NCBI GenBank assembly: GCA_004794785.1
Contig: SJOL01003794.1
Coordinates: forward strand, 14,102-78,101
Length of the DNA: 64,000 bases
Direction: 5' to 3'
Source of the DNA: Opisthorchis felineus
Lineage: Eukaryota > Platyhelminthes > Trematoda > Opisthorchiida > Opisthorchiidae
Shown in pieces: positions 12,300-22,285 of the stretch. Position 1 is the stretch's first letter, and every line of letters starts with the position of its first letter. The translations under genes were made by a program, and so were the position numbers. Below the pieces are notes generated by a model. That model was given only the letters and a program-made list of their open reading frames with translations, ran no database searches and was not told the origin of the DNA.

Positions 12300-15065
12300 T
12301 TAGCGAGACCATCATCATCATCGACGGCATGACATCAATGTTCAATACCGATGCTTCGCTGCCGTACAACCATGATTTACTTGAAAGCCTTATTGTGAAG
12401 AAAAAAATAAAGGTGGACGGGCCTTGGAGATTCGTGCGTTGACCTCATCTTTCACACTACAATCAGAACTAATACAACTTCCAAGATACCTAAAACGCTC
12501 CACAACTTCCAGTACCTCTCCCTGGATTGTAAGTGGCGTGTTCAGTGACTGCATGTCCAGGAGCATGACCTTACACTTTGTGGGCGAAAGGTGCATGCCA
12601 AAGAATCAGATGACTTTGGTCAGTTCATCCAAAAACACCTGAACCTTCTCCTCCTCTTCGAAGGCGAGAACGATGTCGTCTGCATATTCCAGATCGACAA
12701 GGTTTTTGTCACAGGCTATTTGAACGCCGGGGTTCTGGAGACCTAGCGTTCGTCTCATGATTTCATCGATCACGAAGTTAAATAGGAGTGGAGAGAGTGA
12801 GCATCCCTGACGGACACCGCTTTGTGTACGGAAGCTGTCGCACGTCCGGACGTCTGAGAATTCAAAGAGCTTATTATGTTCACAAACTTCTGGAATATTC
12901 CTTGATGGGCAAGCGTGTCAAGAAGAACAGATCGGTCAACTGAGTCGAATGCGCCTTGGAAATCCAGGAATACTAGAATCGTGGGTCGCTTATACGTATG
13001 GCGTTGTTCTAGCACCTGACGAAGTGTGAAGATTTGGTCAACGCAACCCCTACCAGGCCGGAATCCCGCTTGCTGCTCTCGAGTCAGTGTTTCACGAGCC
13101 ACCGTAAGGCGACGAAGCACGAGTGACGCCAACAGTCTCGTTACGACCGGGGTCAAGCTGATCCCCCTGTGGTTGCCACACTCACTACGAGGCCCTTTTT
13201 TGAAAATGGGCACTATCACCGACTCTCCCCAGTTGTCTGGGACAGACTCCTTTTCCCAAATGCAAGCGAACAGATCAGACAAGCGCTGACTGAGGACTTC
13301 ACCCCCATCTTTGAACAATGCGGGTGGGAGGTCATCCGGACCAGAGGCTCGGTGGCGCTTGAGAGAACATATGCAGTCATAAATCTCCGATGCCGTAGGC
13401 GGTTCCACGTTCACCGTCCAAGGTTCTACGTCACCTGTGGGATCCAGATGAGTGCCAGCTGGTGGCCATGACAATTGTTGTTCGAAGTATTCGGCCCACC
13501 GATCGAGGCGTTCTTCTTTATTCGATATGGTCACTCCATTCCGATCCTTGATGGTTTCGCTCACAGGTGGTTTCCGGGGACCGGTCGCACGAATCAACTG
13601 AAATAATCTTCGGGCATTACCGGCTTTCTGGGCCTCTTCCATTTCCTTGGCTTTCTGTGTCCACCACACTTCACGGTCGCCTCGCACGCTCGCCTTCACT
13701 TGACGTCTGATACTTCGTCGTGTCAAGTTATGTTCGGGGCCGGCTGGGATATTTCTCCGAGATTTAAGGAGTGCCACCGTTCGGTCGGATATCCAGTGCT
13801 TGAGTGAGCCTCGTGGTGCCGTACCACAGGCAGAATTCCCAGCACTATGCATAGAAGTGGCAATCTCGTCCCAGTATGAGTTCGCATCTGATGGTGGAGC
13901 ATTTGGAAGAGATTCTAGGAGACGATTCTGGTAAGTTCGTCTAACATCCGGGTCTGCCAGTCTTTCAGTTGCCAAGCGATTTGTCCGCACCTTACGCGGC
14001 CCTGGAAAACGTAGGGAGAAGCGACTCCGGACGAGTGCGTGGTCAGAATCCACAAATGTGTTCCAAAACGACCGACAGTCAGTTATTGATCCACGCCATC
14101 GGTAACTGGTCGATGCGATCAATGTGATCGATCTGAGTTTGTGGCCGACATGCCGTTGGAGGACACCATGTGGCTAGACGACTTCAGCTATTTCGGGACT
14201 TAGTACTGCATAAAAACAGTCTGCGATCAGCACCATTGTCCGTACGTACCGAGTCCAATCCATGTCGACCTCCTAATTGAGTCTCAGATACGCTAAGCCT
14301 GCCCACTTGTGCATTCATATCTCCGGCAACCACCACGATATCTGAGCTTTTAGCTCGCCGCAACAGAGCATTCAGGGCGTCGTAAAACCTGTCTTTGACG
14401 GCGTCGGAGCTACAGTCAGTTGGGGCGTAAGCAGACAGGATAGACTGACATCGATCAACTTCCCGCTTGTGGGACTCCTTCACATACGTTGCCAGACGAA
14501 CCGCACAGAGGCGACTATCAAGGGGTATTCAGTCAAGCAAGGATACATCCGCCCGGTGACTTAGGACGATACCAACCCTTCCACATCCCGCCGCAGCAGC
14601 CTCTGGATCACCAGAGCTGTGCAGCCGGAAGTGAGTGGAGACTGATGGGGCGGTTAGCTCCACCACTGTGCTTGCATCTTGAATCCTTGCTTCTGATACA
14701 CAGCACACGTCAATGCCAAGCGAGTCCAGTGTGAGAACAAGAACAGCTTGTTGTCCTGCTTGCTTCAGAGTGCGGACATTGAAGGTGGCCAGATTGACTG
14801 GGCGTCGAGGCTTGAAGAATGATTTCGAGATACCTGAGGATGTCGGTGCCATGTGACGAGCAGATGTTGCACGCAAAACCGATGCAAGACGAACGGAGTC
14901 ATCAGTCTTAAGTGCTAGGCCTGCAAGGAGAGAGTTATTAATGGGGTGGGGAGGGGGGAAGAAAAAGTATGTGAAAGAGAAAGAAGGGATGCGTCAGCAG
15001 TAGCCTGTTTTCGCTTACCCGCCCAGCTGTATGCAGTGAGTAAGGCGACACGGCTGATGGCACCA
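12300..15065 (-). pseudogene. RTE-like LINE copy B, nearly full length
   Basis: This is the best preserved retrotransposon. On the - strand, endonuclease motifs appear in order: ATFNVRTL (about 14790), VSEARI (about 14690), SAYAPTDC (about 14420), GDMNAQVG (about 14310-14335) and DSDHALV (about 14030-14050). Together these are the catalytic set of AP-type endonucleases. The RT follows: VPIFKKGPRSECGNHRGIS, QQAGFRPGRGCVDQIF, LDFQGAFDSVD, RQGCSLSPLLFNF (about 12780-12820), YADDIVLAF (about 12662-12687) and YLGSCISSDCSVKDEV. Breaks are a TGA in place of the expected Trp codon near 14527, a frameshift near 14130, a frameshift near 12850 and a stop near 12609. The C-terminus is cut short at about 12400, next to an A/T run. 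The 3' end carries a GATGAT-type tail near 12310. Its 5' leader continues toward 15.7 kb. Confidence 0.85.
12770..14122 (-). CDS. Longest open frame in LINE copy B (linker and RT)
   Basis: A 450-codon frame, the longest in the window. It starts inside the end of the endonuclease (DSDHALV near its start), runs through the endonuclease-RT linker, and covers RT fingers and palm up to LDFQGAFDSVDRSV. The end of the frame drifts out of register just before RQGCSLSP, which is in another frame. The methionine is internal to the ancestral polyprotein, so this is a fragment of the element's ORF and not an independent gene. Its openness suggests that copy B is the youngest LINE here. Confidence 0.7.
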   Translation of the reverse strand: MIASTSYRWRGSITDCRSFWNTFVDSDHALVRSRFSLRFPGPRKVRTNRLATERLADPDVRRTYQNRLLESLPNAPPSDANSYWDEIATSMHSAGNSACGTAPRGSLKHWISDRTVALLKSRRNIPAGPEHNLTRRSIRRQVKASVRGDREVWWTQKAKEMEEAQKAGNARRLFQLIRATGPRKPPVSETIKDRNGVTISNKEERLDRWAEYFEQQLSWPPAGTHLDPTGDVEPWTVNVEPPTASEIYDCICSLKRHRASGPDDLPPALFKDGGEVLSQRLSDLFACIWEKESVPDNWGESVIVPIFKKGPRSECGNHRGISLTPVVTRLLASLVLRRLTVARETLTREQQAGFRPGRGCVDQIFTLRQVLEQRHTYKRPTILVFLDFQGAFDSVDRSVLLDTLAHQGIFQKFVNIISSLNSQTSGRATASVHKAVSVRDAHSLHSYLTS

Positions 15066-15070
15066 CGTGA

Positions 15071-15260
15071 CGAGATAGCTCAGTGGTTAGAGCGCGAATT
15101 TACTGGCCGGAAGGTCCGTGGTTCGAACCCGGCCTCTGCATCTCGACTTTCCCTGTCTAGGCTTGGGCGACCTGACAGTATCCCAGCCCTCGTGCTTCCT
15201 TCGGGTAGTATGGCAGCTAGGCACCGAAAGAAGGTTACAGCTGAACGATTTTTTCTCATC
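15071..15260 (+). repeat. tRNA-derived SINE (+ copy)
   Basis: The head at 15071-15145 folds like a tRNA. The 5' CGAGA pairs with the terminal TCTCG, the A box is TAGCTCAGTGGTTAGAGC, and the B box GGTTCGAACCC lies at 15120-15130. The tRNA-unrelated body runs to about 15260. A second full copy, in reverse, is at 17660-17862. It sits between the LINE copy B 5' leader on its left and a repeat on its right that shares the SINE body in inverted orientation, which suggests insertion into the LINE leader. Confidence 0.8.
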
Positions 15261-15382
15261 GCGCGACGGCCGATGTAAAATCAAATGAATAAATCGTTCA
15301 GCTGTAGCACCCTTCCGGTGCCTAGCTGCCATGCCACCCGAAGGGAGCACGAGGGCTGAGATACTGCCAGGTTGCTTAAGCA
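15161..15382. repeat. Imperfect inverted repeat, arms about 92 bp
   Basis: The left arm at 15161-15253 and the right arm at about 15292-15382 are reverse complements at roughly 87 percent identity (counted by eye), around a spacer of about 38 bp. The left arm is the SINE body and the right arm is the matching module in the LINE leader. A transcript could form a long hairpin. Confidence 0.8.
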
Positions 15383-15720
15383 CGGACAGAGTTGCCCAAT
15401 CCCAGACAGTGTTTGGCGGGAAATGCAAATGCATTGCCATTTCTACGGAACAAGTTGCCACGTGTTCCAACCCCCAGCCTGGAGGACCAGGAGACTATGT
15501 TTGTCAGACCTTCGACCACTGGCCAACCCGGTATGAGACTCTGTGAGTGTCGCGGGTACACGTCCCCCCAGTATAGCTTTGTGGGTCGCTGAAGTGCGCA
15601 AACCGTCACACCACAGTACGGTCTAGTCTCTTCCGGTCTGTTAGCGAGACCGTGCACAACTCTTTCACAACTGAAAGCCTTTAAATCTCCCTGCGGCTGC
15701 AAGCCAGTCATGGTCAGTAT
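15292..15720 (-). repeat. Dispersed repeat, probable 5' leader of the RTE-like LINE
   Basis: The reverse complement aligns with 18110-18480 (+) over most of its length, including blocks CCGGGTTGG, GGTCTGAC and GTCTCC, and a TGCATTTCCC-type block. In both places it lies just 5' of the LINE leader block that begins GTGGTGCC. This makes it likely to be the upstream end of the LINE, or a repeat carried with it. It contains the body module shared with the tRNA-headed SINE. Confidence 0.6.
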
Positions 15721-16784
15721 CTCCGGGTAATCTCAAAGTACGTCGATTCCAGTTGGCGGAAAGTCACTAGTATCCGATCCAACCCACGTTAAACGTTTTA
15801 TATTGATCTTCCATCCTATAGGGGAGAATTGTGGCAAAATTATGGCTGAACATTTTAAAGGTTGATCATTCGCGATGGTGACTAAAGTGAGATTGCGCAC
15901 CTTATCTTTTGGAACACTCTGATTAGCCTTAGAACGTTGCAATCGTATGGACAAGGTAGAATGGTGCTGTGGCCCAGTTGCATACGCCGATTTTTCAGCC
16001 TACAGTCTTCTATAAGCTAATGTCAAGCCGTTGTACTCATGTTGAATCAGCACGGTGAACGTTTTGCGAGAACCAGTTTGAGAAGGCCAAGATATTTGCG
16101 ATGGGATCACGAACAAGTTTTCACCCACACGAAGGTCTCTGTTGCCATTCTTCCCCCCCCTCCGCACTGGGTTCCGAACAGCGCAGTGAGGATCACTTCT
16201 ATGTCAGTGCAAGTACCTGTCAACACAATGCCGGATTCCAACATGTTCACTGGTGATTAGAATTCCTGGGCCGCTTGTACCCTGTGGCGTCATATACCTG
16301 TAAGGTGCCATGTCGGCTTTTGTGAAGATAGTGGTGGGATGGTTACTCTCATTGACCTCATTGACTTGTTTGGCACCATTACGCGCTTTCAACGTACTCA
16401 GTGTTTTCTACCTGATGATTGGGCGACCACACAGCTCACGAAGTCGACCGCTTTCCAGTGCGATGTAGATAAACCTTCTGTGTGGCGTCTTACGGAACTT
16501 ATTTTAAGGCGACTTTCTCCAGGAAAAAAGACGATTCGGCTTCAAGTATACCTCGGATTGCTATTGCCCATGAAGCACTCTAGGTGGCTGTGCTCGGACG
16601 ACCGTCTGTAGACCAAGAAGTCCATCGCCGGCCTTAGCTGTTGAGAGTCCGATAACCTGTGACAGCACCACTTCGGACATGGCAGTAGCGGCACGAGAGT
16701 TTGGGCATTTCGGATTCAGGATTACGGAGGATGTCCCAATCATTACTGTCTGTGAAGCTGGATCGATTTGTAGGACCGTAGAGT
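15721..16784. other. Unrecognised DNA
   Basis: The largest frame is 16339-16611 (+, 90 codons), without a recognised domain. There is a short C run at about 16147-16154. No structure is assigned. Confidence 0.35.
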
Positions 16785-18100
16785 AGTTAAAGGCGGTCCC
16801 TGACTTCACCGTCGTTCCAGCCTACTTCGAGTATTCGCCAGTGGCCAAATAGGTTTACTTTGCGGTTATCGACAGTCCGAAGAGACCGAGTCTCGCAGGT
16901 ATATGTTAGCACGGACCATACTGTGTACACGGAGGTTTGAAGGCTGGTTTCCGGTGCGGAGCTGTATGAAGGTGACTTTGATGCTTTCGATGCGAAGATC
17001 CATTTCCTGCTGTGCCTGACCATTTGGGAGCCCAATCACTTGAAAGAACCGACGTCGCTTATAGACTCCCTGTCAACACCAAGCAGACTAGATCGGGCAC
17101 CCATGCTTGCGTTGAAAGGTTTCTTGTCTTCAGAATTTGTCTCCAGTCCAACAAGCGAAGCTTATGATCGGTGTGATCAAGCATAGGCTTGATTTCTCTC
17201 TCCTCAGGACGACTATTTCACCAACGTAATCGAGGCTCGTGATCCATGTGGCAAGGCTTATTGGTATTCTAGGGTAGCAGTTGGGAGCATGTGATATTAT
17301 TCAATCAATCGTAACATTGGGCTGCGTCGGCGAAAGTGGATAGCGTTGCCGGACGCTAGAATTTAGAGCAAACTCCGTAGTCCTTTCCCCATGCACTCAG
17401 GTGCAGGCTTTTGTGCCTGAGGGGTAGGCTCTGATAAGATTCACCAGCTATCAGGTTTCAAGACAGACTAAAGGCCATCCTTAGTGAGTGGATCAAATGC
17501 CTAATGGAAGTCAATGAAACGAATGCTCATTAGTTACTGGAAGCAGTAGCGGTGTTCCGAAACACGACGTAGTGTGAATATTTAACGCAACCTCTTCCAG
17601 GACGAAAGCCTCTCGGATTCTGTCCAGTGTGAGACTTACTTCCCTGAAGTGGCGCAGTAAGTAGTGGAAAATAATACTCGTTCAGCCGTAACACCCCTCT
17701 CGGCGCCTAGCAACCATGCCACCCGAAGGAAGCACGAGGGCTGAGGTACTGCCAGGTTGCCTAAGCCTAGACAGCAGCAGTCGAGATGCTGAGGTTGGGT
17801 TCTAACCGTGGGCCTTCCTGTCAGTAAGTTCGGGCCTTGGCCGCTGAGCTATCTCGACCTCTAGTGGCGCAGTAGTATTATGGCAAAAATATTGTCTGCG
17901 GTGTATCGGCCTATACCCCGGTGTTTCTCACAAGTCGTTTGATCGCACTTTTTGGTATCGGTAGTAGTACGGAGCAACCGCAATCCACTAGAAACATTTC
18001 TGCGTCCTGTATTGAACAGCATAGCTTGTGAAGAGGTTCAGGGACTGCCGACTAACAGGCTTTGTAGGTCTCCACGGGGACACTATCTTCTCCAGACTTT
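16785..18100 (-). pseudogene. RTE-like LINE copy F, interrupted by a SINE
   Basis: Read on the - strand from high to low coordinates: KKCDQTTCEKHRGIG and IILLRHF (about 17880-17960); then a SINE insertion; then RT text with LEEV and TLRRVSEH plus an FIDFH-AFDPL segment (about 17490-17640); then VLTYTCETRSLRTVDNRK and VGWND (about 16815-16935), the family's C-terminal signature. Many stops and shifts are present. No YxDD was recognised in the intervening stretch. Sequence similarity to copies A and B is visible but low. Confidence 0.65.
17660..17862 (-). mobile_element. tRNA-derived SINE with target-site duplication
   Basis: Same family as 15071-15260, in reverse. The tRNA-like head lies at about 17785-17862, with A-box-like TAGCTCAGCGG and B-box-like GGTTAGAACCC on the - strand. 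The body runs to about 17684 and ends in an AT-rich tail. It is flanked by an exact 12-bp direct repeat, AGTGGCGCAGTA, at 17648-17659 and 17863-17874. This is a target-site duplication left by target-primed insertion. It landed inside the RT region of LINE copy F, so it is younger than that copy. Confidence 0.88.
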
Positions 18101-18109
18101 GTTCTTTAG

Positions 18110-18480
18110 CACTCTGCTAATTTCGGCTGACTCACCGTGGTGAAGAGACGACTTTACCGTAGTGTGGTGGTCTGTGTCTCCGTAACCCATTGAACTGGGT
18201 AGAGGGGTGTCCGTTCGACACTCGTCGGGTCTCTTATTCCGGGTTGGTCAATGGATGGAGGTCTGACCAACACAGTCTCCGGTCCCTCCAGTTTGGAAGT
18301 TGGGAAATGTGTGGCGACGTGTTAAAAAATGTATTACCACTGCATTTCCCACCAGACACCGTTGCCTTATGGTCAGGCTTTTGAGCCAGAGGCCTTGGTT
18401 GAGGACCTTATTCGTCCTGTCTAGGTTTGGACGCCCTTCCAGTATATCGGTCCGCATACAACCACGACTCCTACAATTCA
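18110..18480 (+). repeat. Dispersed repeat upstream of LINE copy C
   Basis: Same repeat as 15292-15720 (reverse). It contains a GTCTAGG...CCAGTAT stretch (about 18418-18452) homologous to the SINE body. It leads directly into the LINE 5' block at about 18490. Confidence 0.6.
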
Positions 18481-18489
18481 GAATACTAT

Positions 18490-19665
18490 CGCGTCACTTC
18501 GGTCGTCGTGTGGTGCCATCAGCCGCGTCGCCTTCCTTGCTGTATACAGCAGGTGACTAAGCGAAAACATGCTACTACTGACGCCTCCCTTTCTCTTTCA
18601 TTTACTTTTTCCCTCGTGCCCTCGGACGAGGCCAGCCTTCTGCAGTCAAGTGGGTCAGATTATTGAGCCATTGACTGCGATAAGGGCCCCTCAATGAGAC
18701 CCTAACAACCACTGTCTCGCGGTTCAGGCTTTTCAGTCATGGGCTCGTGGAAGGACCTCCGAGCAAAAGGGGTGGTAAGTCCCTGGTGAACCGTTTGACG
18801 ACCTTATCTCGGAAGATTTGGGATGAAGACTAAACGCTCGTGGAAGAGAGCGCCTCGCCCGTCATCCGAGTTCTTAAAAGGGAACAAGGACGCAATGTGA
18901 ATATCGTCGCGGCTTCAGTCTGGTGGCCATCTCATTCAATGTGCTCTCTTGCATTGTTTCGCACGGACTGATAGATTATTAGGAGAGACAAACTTGTGAG
19001 AATCAAGCTGGGTTTCGCCCTGGCCGAGGATGCAGCGACCGTACATTTATCCTGAGACAAGTTCTTGAATTGTGCCACTCTTTCAAACGCCCCACGTTGG
19101 TCGTTTTAGTTAATATGAAAACTGGTTTTGACCCCGTCGATCGTCAGAAACTATGGTGGTTTCTGGAGGTATCCCTTCCAAATTTATACCCCTTATGAGG
19201 CAGTTACATACTAACTCCTGCGGACAAGTACGAGTAAACAGCGAACATCCTCCTGACTACACTACTTCCAATGGTGTAAGACAGGGTTGCCTCCTTATCA
19301 TTCTCAGTCCCGGGACCATAGCTTTCGTAGGCTGGTGCTGGCGAATCCGTAACGGGACAATTGGGAAGCGTTTGTTCACAGACTTCGATCGTAAGATGTG
19401 TCCAGTATCAGAGGCTGCGGTAGCTAAACCATGCATTGCACATGCACATGGTTGGAGACGCCGCTAATGGCGGTGTTATTTTCTGTCCAGATTATTTGAA
19501 TAGGTTTCTGGAGGTGTAGGCATCTCGGAATGATTGTGGTAGGTTAGCACTAAGTCCCTTCCCCATCCACTCTTTGCACTAAATTATGGTCGTAAGGTAG
19601 GGGAGATCTGGTGTTGAACACTGACGTTATGCTGTCGATGATGATGTATTGTGCTGAGACCTCGT
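18490..19665 (+). pseudogene. RTE-like LINE copy C, leader plus RT fragment
   Basis: The leader at 18490-18760 matches the reverse complement of leader blocks at 14946-15065 (copy B) and 10860-11105 (copy A). The endonuclease is absent. RT text starts at about 18780 (SLVNRLTTLSRKIWDED) and continues with QAGFRPGRGCSDRTF (about 19004-19050), VLVNMKTGFDPVD (about 19104-19142) and NGVRQGCLL (about 19270-19298). The A-motif Asp is replaced (VNMKTGFD for the usual LDFKAAFD), so it is dead. The 3' end near 19610-19650 carries the GTTGAACACTGAC block and GATGATGATG tail shared with copy B. Confidence 0.75.
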
Positions 19666-20199
19666 GCACAGGCGTGTTTGCTTGGTTGCACAGCCGTTGA
19701 CAGTCGCTTCTACACGATCCGTTCAGCTAGCCAGGAATAAAATCCACGTCGCTAGCCCATCAACGCATCACTCAGCCTCGGAGAATTAAGACACTTTCCG
19801 ACACTTCCGGACGCTAACAGCTCCAGCCTTTCATTTGGCCAGTTGCTTCAGTTAAACGACTGTTGGGTAGCTTTGAAAACCTCTGTACAACAAATCGGTG
19901 TAGATCAGCTAGGTTGCTTGCAGTGACATCGCAGGGAGTGGATATCTGGTTAAACAGTTTCTTTATACAAAAAGGTTACTGTAGCACGTACCATTAGGTC
20001 GATTAATTTTTTCACGCTCCGCCGAAAGCCTACTCGGTCACTCAGGAGAGGTTTCATCTCATACTGATCAGACATAGCATGTTCCTCCAGTGTTGGTGGT
20101 TTCGACAAACTTTTTCTTATACGCGTGGCTTCAGGAAACCTTGAGTCTTAGCAGTACAGGCTACGTGAAGCAAATGGAGAGTTTCTCAACAACCATGAC
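19666..20199. other. Unrecognised DNA between LINE copies
   Basis: No open frame of note and no recognised repeat. Confidence 0.35.
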
Positions 20200-21345
20200 G
20201 AGAAGATGAATTGGTCGGTGGGATCACTTTAAAGAGTGTTAAGCCACCCTTCAACGAAAACTCGGAACCTCGAGACCAGTTCAGCCCTAATTGCACACAA
20301 TATTAACTGAAAAGCCAAATGAACCGGAAATTGCCACTCGTCAGATTACGGAAAAGTAGGTAAGCACCTGGACATGTCAGCACTTCCCGAAGCACTCCAC
20401 GAACTGTTTTTGTCCAATCTGGAAAACAATATGTTTCGCGAAACTGAGGTACCTCAATATTACTGACGATCACTATGGTGTGACAATTATCGTGGAATCA
20501 GTCTCGTTCATGTTGCTGTCGAGATTTTCGCGTCCTTTCTGCTACAACGGGATATGTGCACAAGTCCAAACCAAAGAGGTTTCCTTCCTGGAAGAGGCTG
20601 TGTGGACTTTATGGTGGACTTTAGAACATCGTTTCAGATTCGCGCAGCCTGCCATAAGATGCTCCATCGGCTTTCCAGCTGCGTTTAATTCGATTAATCG
20701 TGGGTCACCGTGGACATTCCTCTCAGCTGACGCTGTCTTCCCGAAGTTGGAAAACGTCACTAAAGCCTTGTACTGATTAGTGAAAGCTCACCTCCGGGTA
20801 AACCTTGGATATGACTCCTCGGGTTTCGACATTGTGTCCCGTGTACGACACCGGCACTTCAAACTTCGCATTCAATTGGCCACTCGAACGGGCATTAGGG
20901 AGATAATCCGGTTTTATCCCCAAACCCGGTATTTGATTTGGAATACGCTGATGTTATCATTCTACTGGGTGACAACTTGTGCTGAATAATCTACCCCACT
21001 ATGCAGCACTCCTAGGATTGGGAATCTCGACCTGCATGAACGCACCTATCCAGCCCCAACATGAAATATGAAGTAATCCAACAGGCTACGGACCTCAAAT
21101 ACCTTGGTTCCACCATTTTATCCAACGGACAGGCTAAAAAACAAGTTCCATGGCGCATAATCAGCGCTCGGCAAACCATACAGCTGAACTCCGTCTTTTT
21201 GGAAAGAACCGAGATTAGTTTACGCACTAAGATCGGGATCTTCAATGCAGCCCTCCATTTAGTCGTGAACTATGCCGGCACAACGTGGCATACACCAGCA
21301 AAGGAAATCCGAAAACTGAATGTTTTCGACCACTGATACACTGAA
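20200..21345 (+). pseudogene. RTE-like LINE copy D, RT and C-terminus
   Basis: It belongs to a different subfamily from copies A-C. CDNYRGISLVHVAVEIFASF (about 20478-20536) is followed by GFLPGRGCVDFM (about 20583-20612) in shifted frames. LEYADVIILLGD lies at about 20938-20975; the normal YADD is YADV here, so the second catalytic Asp is lost. The open stretch 21061-21336 reads LKYLGSTILSNGQAKKQV, ISLRTKIGIFNAAL and RKLNVFDH, a good match to the conserved C-terminal region. It is non-functional. Confidence 0.75.
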
Positions 21346-22224
21346 CTGTCGTTCGAGTTCACTGTCCAGGGAGTGTCCAGTGTTTGAATCTGGAAACGTT
21401 TGCGAAGGCAGGAAGGCGCTTGTTTGTGTGTATGAGTTTTCAGGTTCAGCAGGGATGGCTGGCATCTCCAATAATGTTCGAATTGGTGGTCGGTCGTTTA
21501 ATGCACTAAGGTGCCGGTGGGCACCACAGAGTGAGCGTTGGACAGACTGTCGGTCGTAGAACTGTGATTTGTGGAAAACATCGCTGTCCTGGCCTTAGCG
21601 TTTGGCGTTCTTTCACGGTCAACCTAGGGATGAGTGCTTCAGAGGCGAGTTGCTTGTCCGTATCTGTATTTAGCTCTGGACCACCACTTACGACGAACGC
21701 AGTGGTGCTGGGGTGTGTTCCATTTGCACCCGGCATAAATAACTTTATTAGGATAAAAAGCCACGGCCGCGTCGGGGAGAGGTGATGTACGTTTGTGATC
21801 GGCGCTTTCATGTTAGCGACGAACGCAGTTTAGGTAATTTCATCCATCTGAACACAGGTTCAAAGGCGTATCCGCTGCCCAAGCTTGTAGTGTTTTCTTG
21901 TGTGAGGATGGAGTCAGTCGTTTCGTCAACGCGGATCCTCAAATGTGACCATAGTATAGCGTTTTCGTGATGCACCGTTAATGATACCAGACTAACGTCG
22001 AACACCGGTACATCATTACCGCATAGCCATGATGATTTAGGAAGCCTTGATGTGAGACAAATAGCTGAGTAGGTGGAAGGACCTGGTCCTCGCATACCAC
22101 AAGCATTTCGATGTGCCTACTTCCATAACCGCTCTATCAGAAATAAAACAGAAACACACTGGACATTATTCAGTTGAACCAGCTATACCCAGATTTCTCG
22201 TTATCGCTAGCGTGGATTGACCCA
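21346..22224. other. Unrecognised DNA
   Basis: Overlapping frames on both strands (21506-21811 -, 101 codons; 21808-22095 -, 95 codons) show no known motif and look random. Confidence 0.35.
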
Positions 22225-22285
22225 CCCAACCGCACACTGACGATGTCTCCTCGCATGGTAACGAAACGTCTGCAAACCAATTGCC
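22225..22285 (+). ncRNA. Degenerate hammerhead ribozyme motif, third family
   Basis: Core CTGACGA at 22237-22243 fits the hammerhead consensus CUGANGA. GAAA is at 22263-22266, followed by CGTC to 22270 as minimal palindromic stem III (ACGT) and GUC cleavage triplet. Stem II (GTCTCC with GGTAAC around TCGCAT) has two mismatched pairs. Stem I pairs poorly. It is probably a decayed copy of a family ribozyme; chance similarity is possible. Confidence 0.5.

Noticed and set aside
12770..14122. 450-codon open frame as a host gene
   Set aside because: Its motifs are LINE endonuclease end, linker and reverse transcriptase. Flanking frames continue the same polyprotein, so it is a retroelement fragment.
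16405..16445. CTGATGATTGGGCGACC as a hammerhead
   Set aside because: GAAA is missing and stem II cannot pair.
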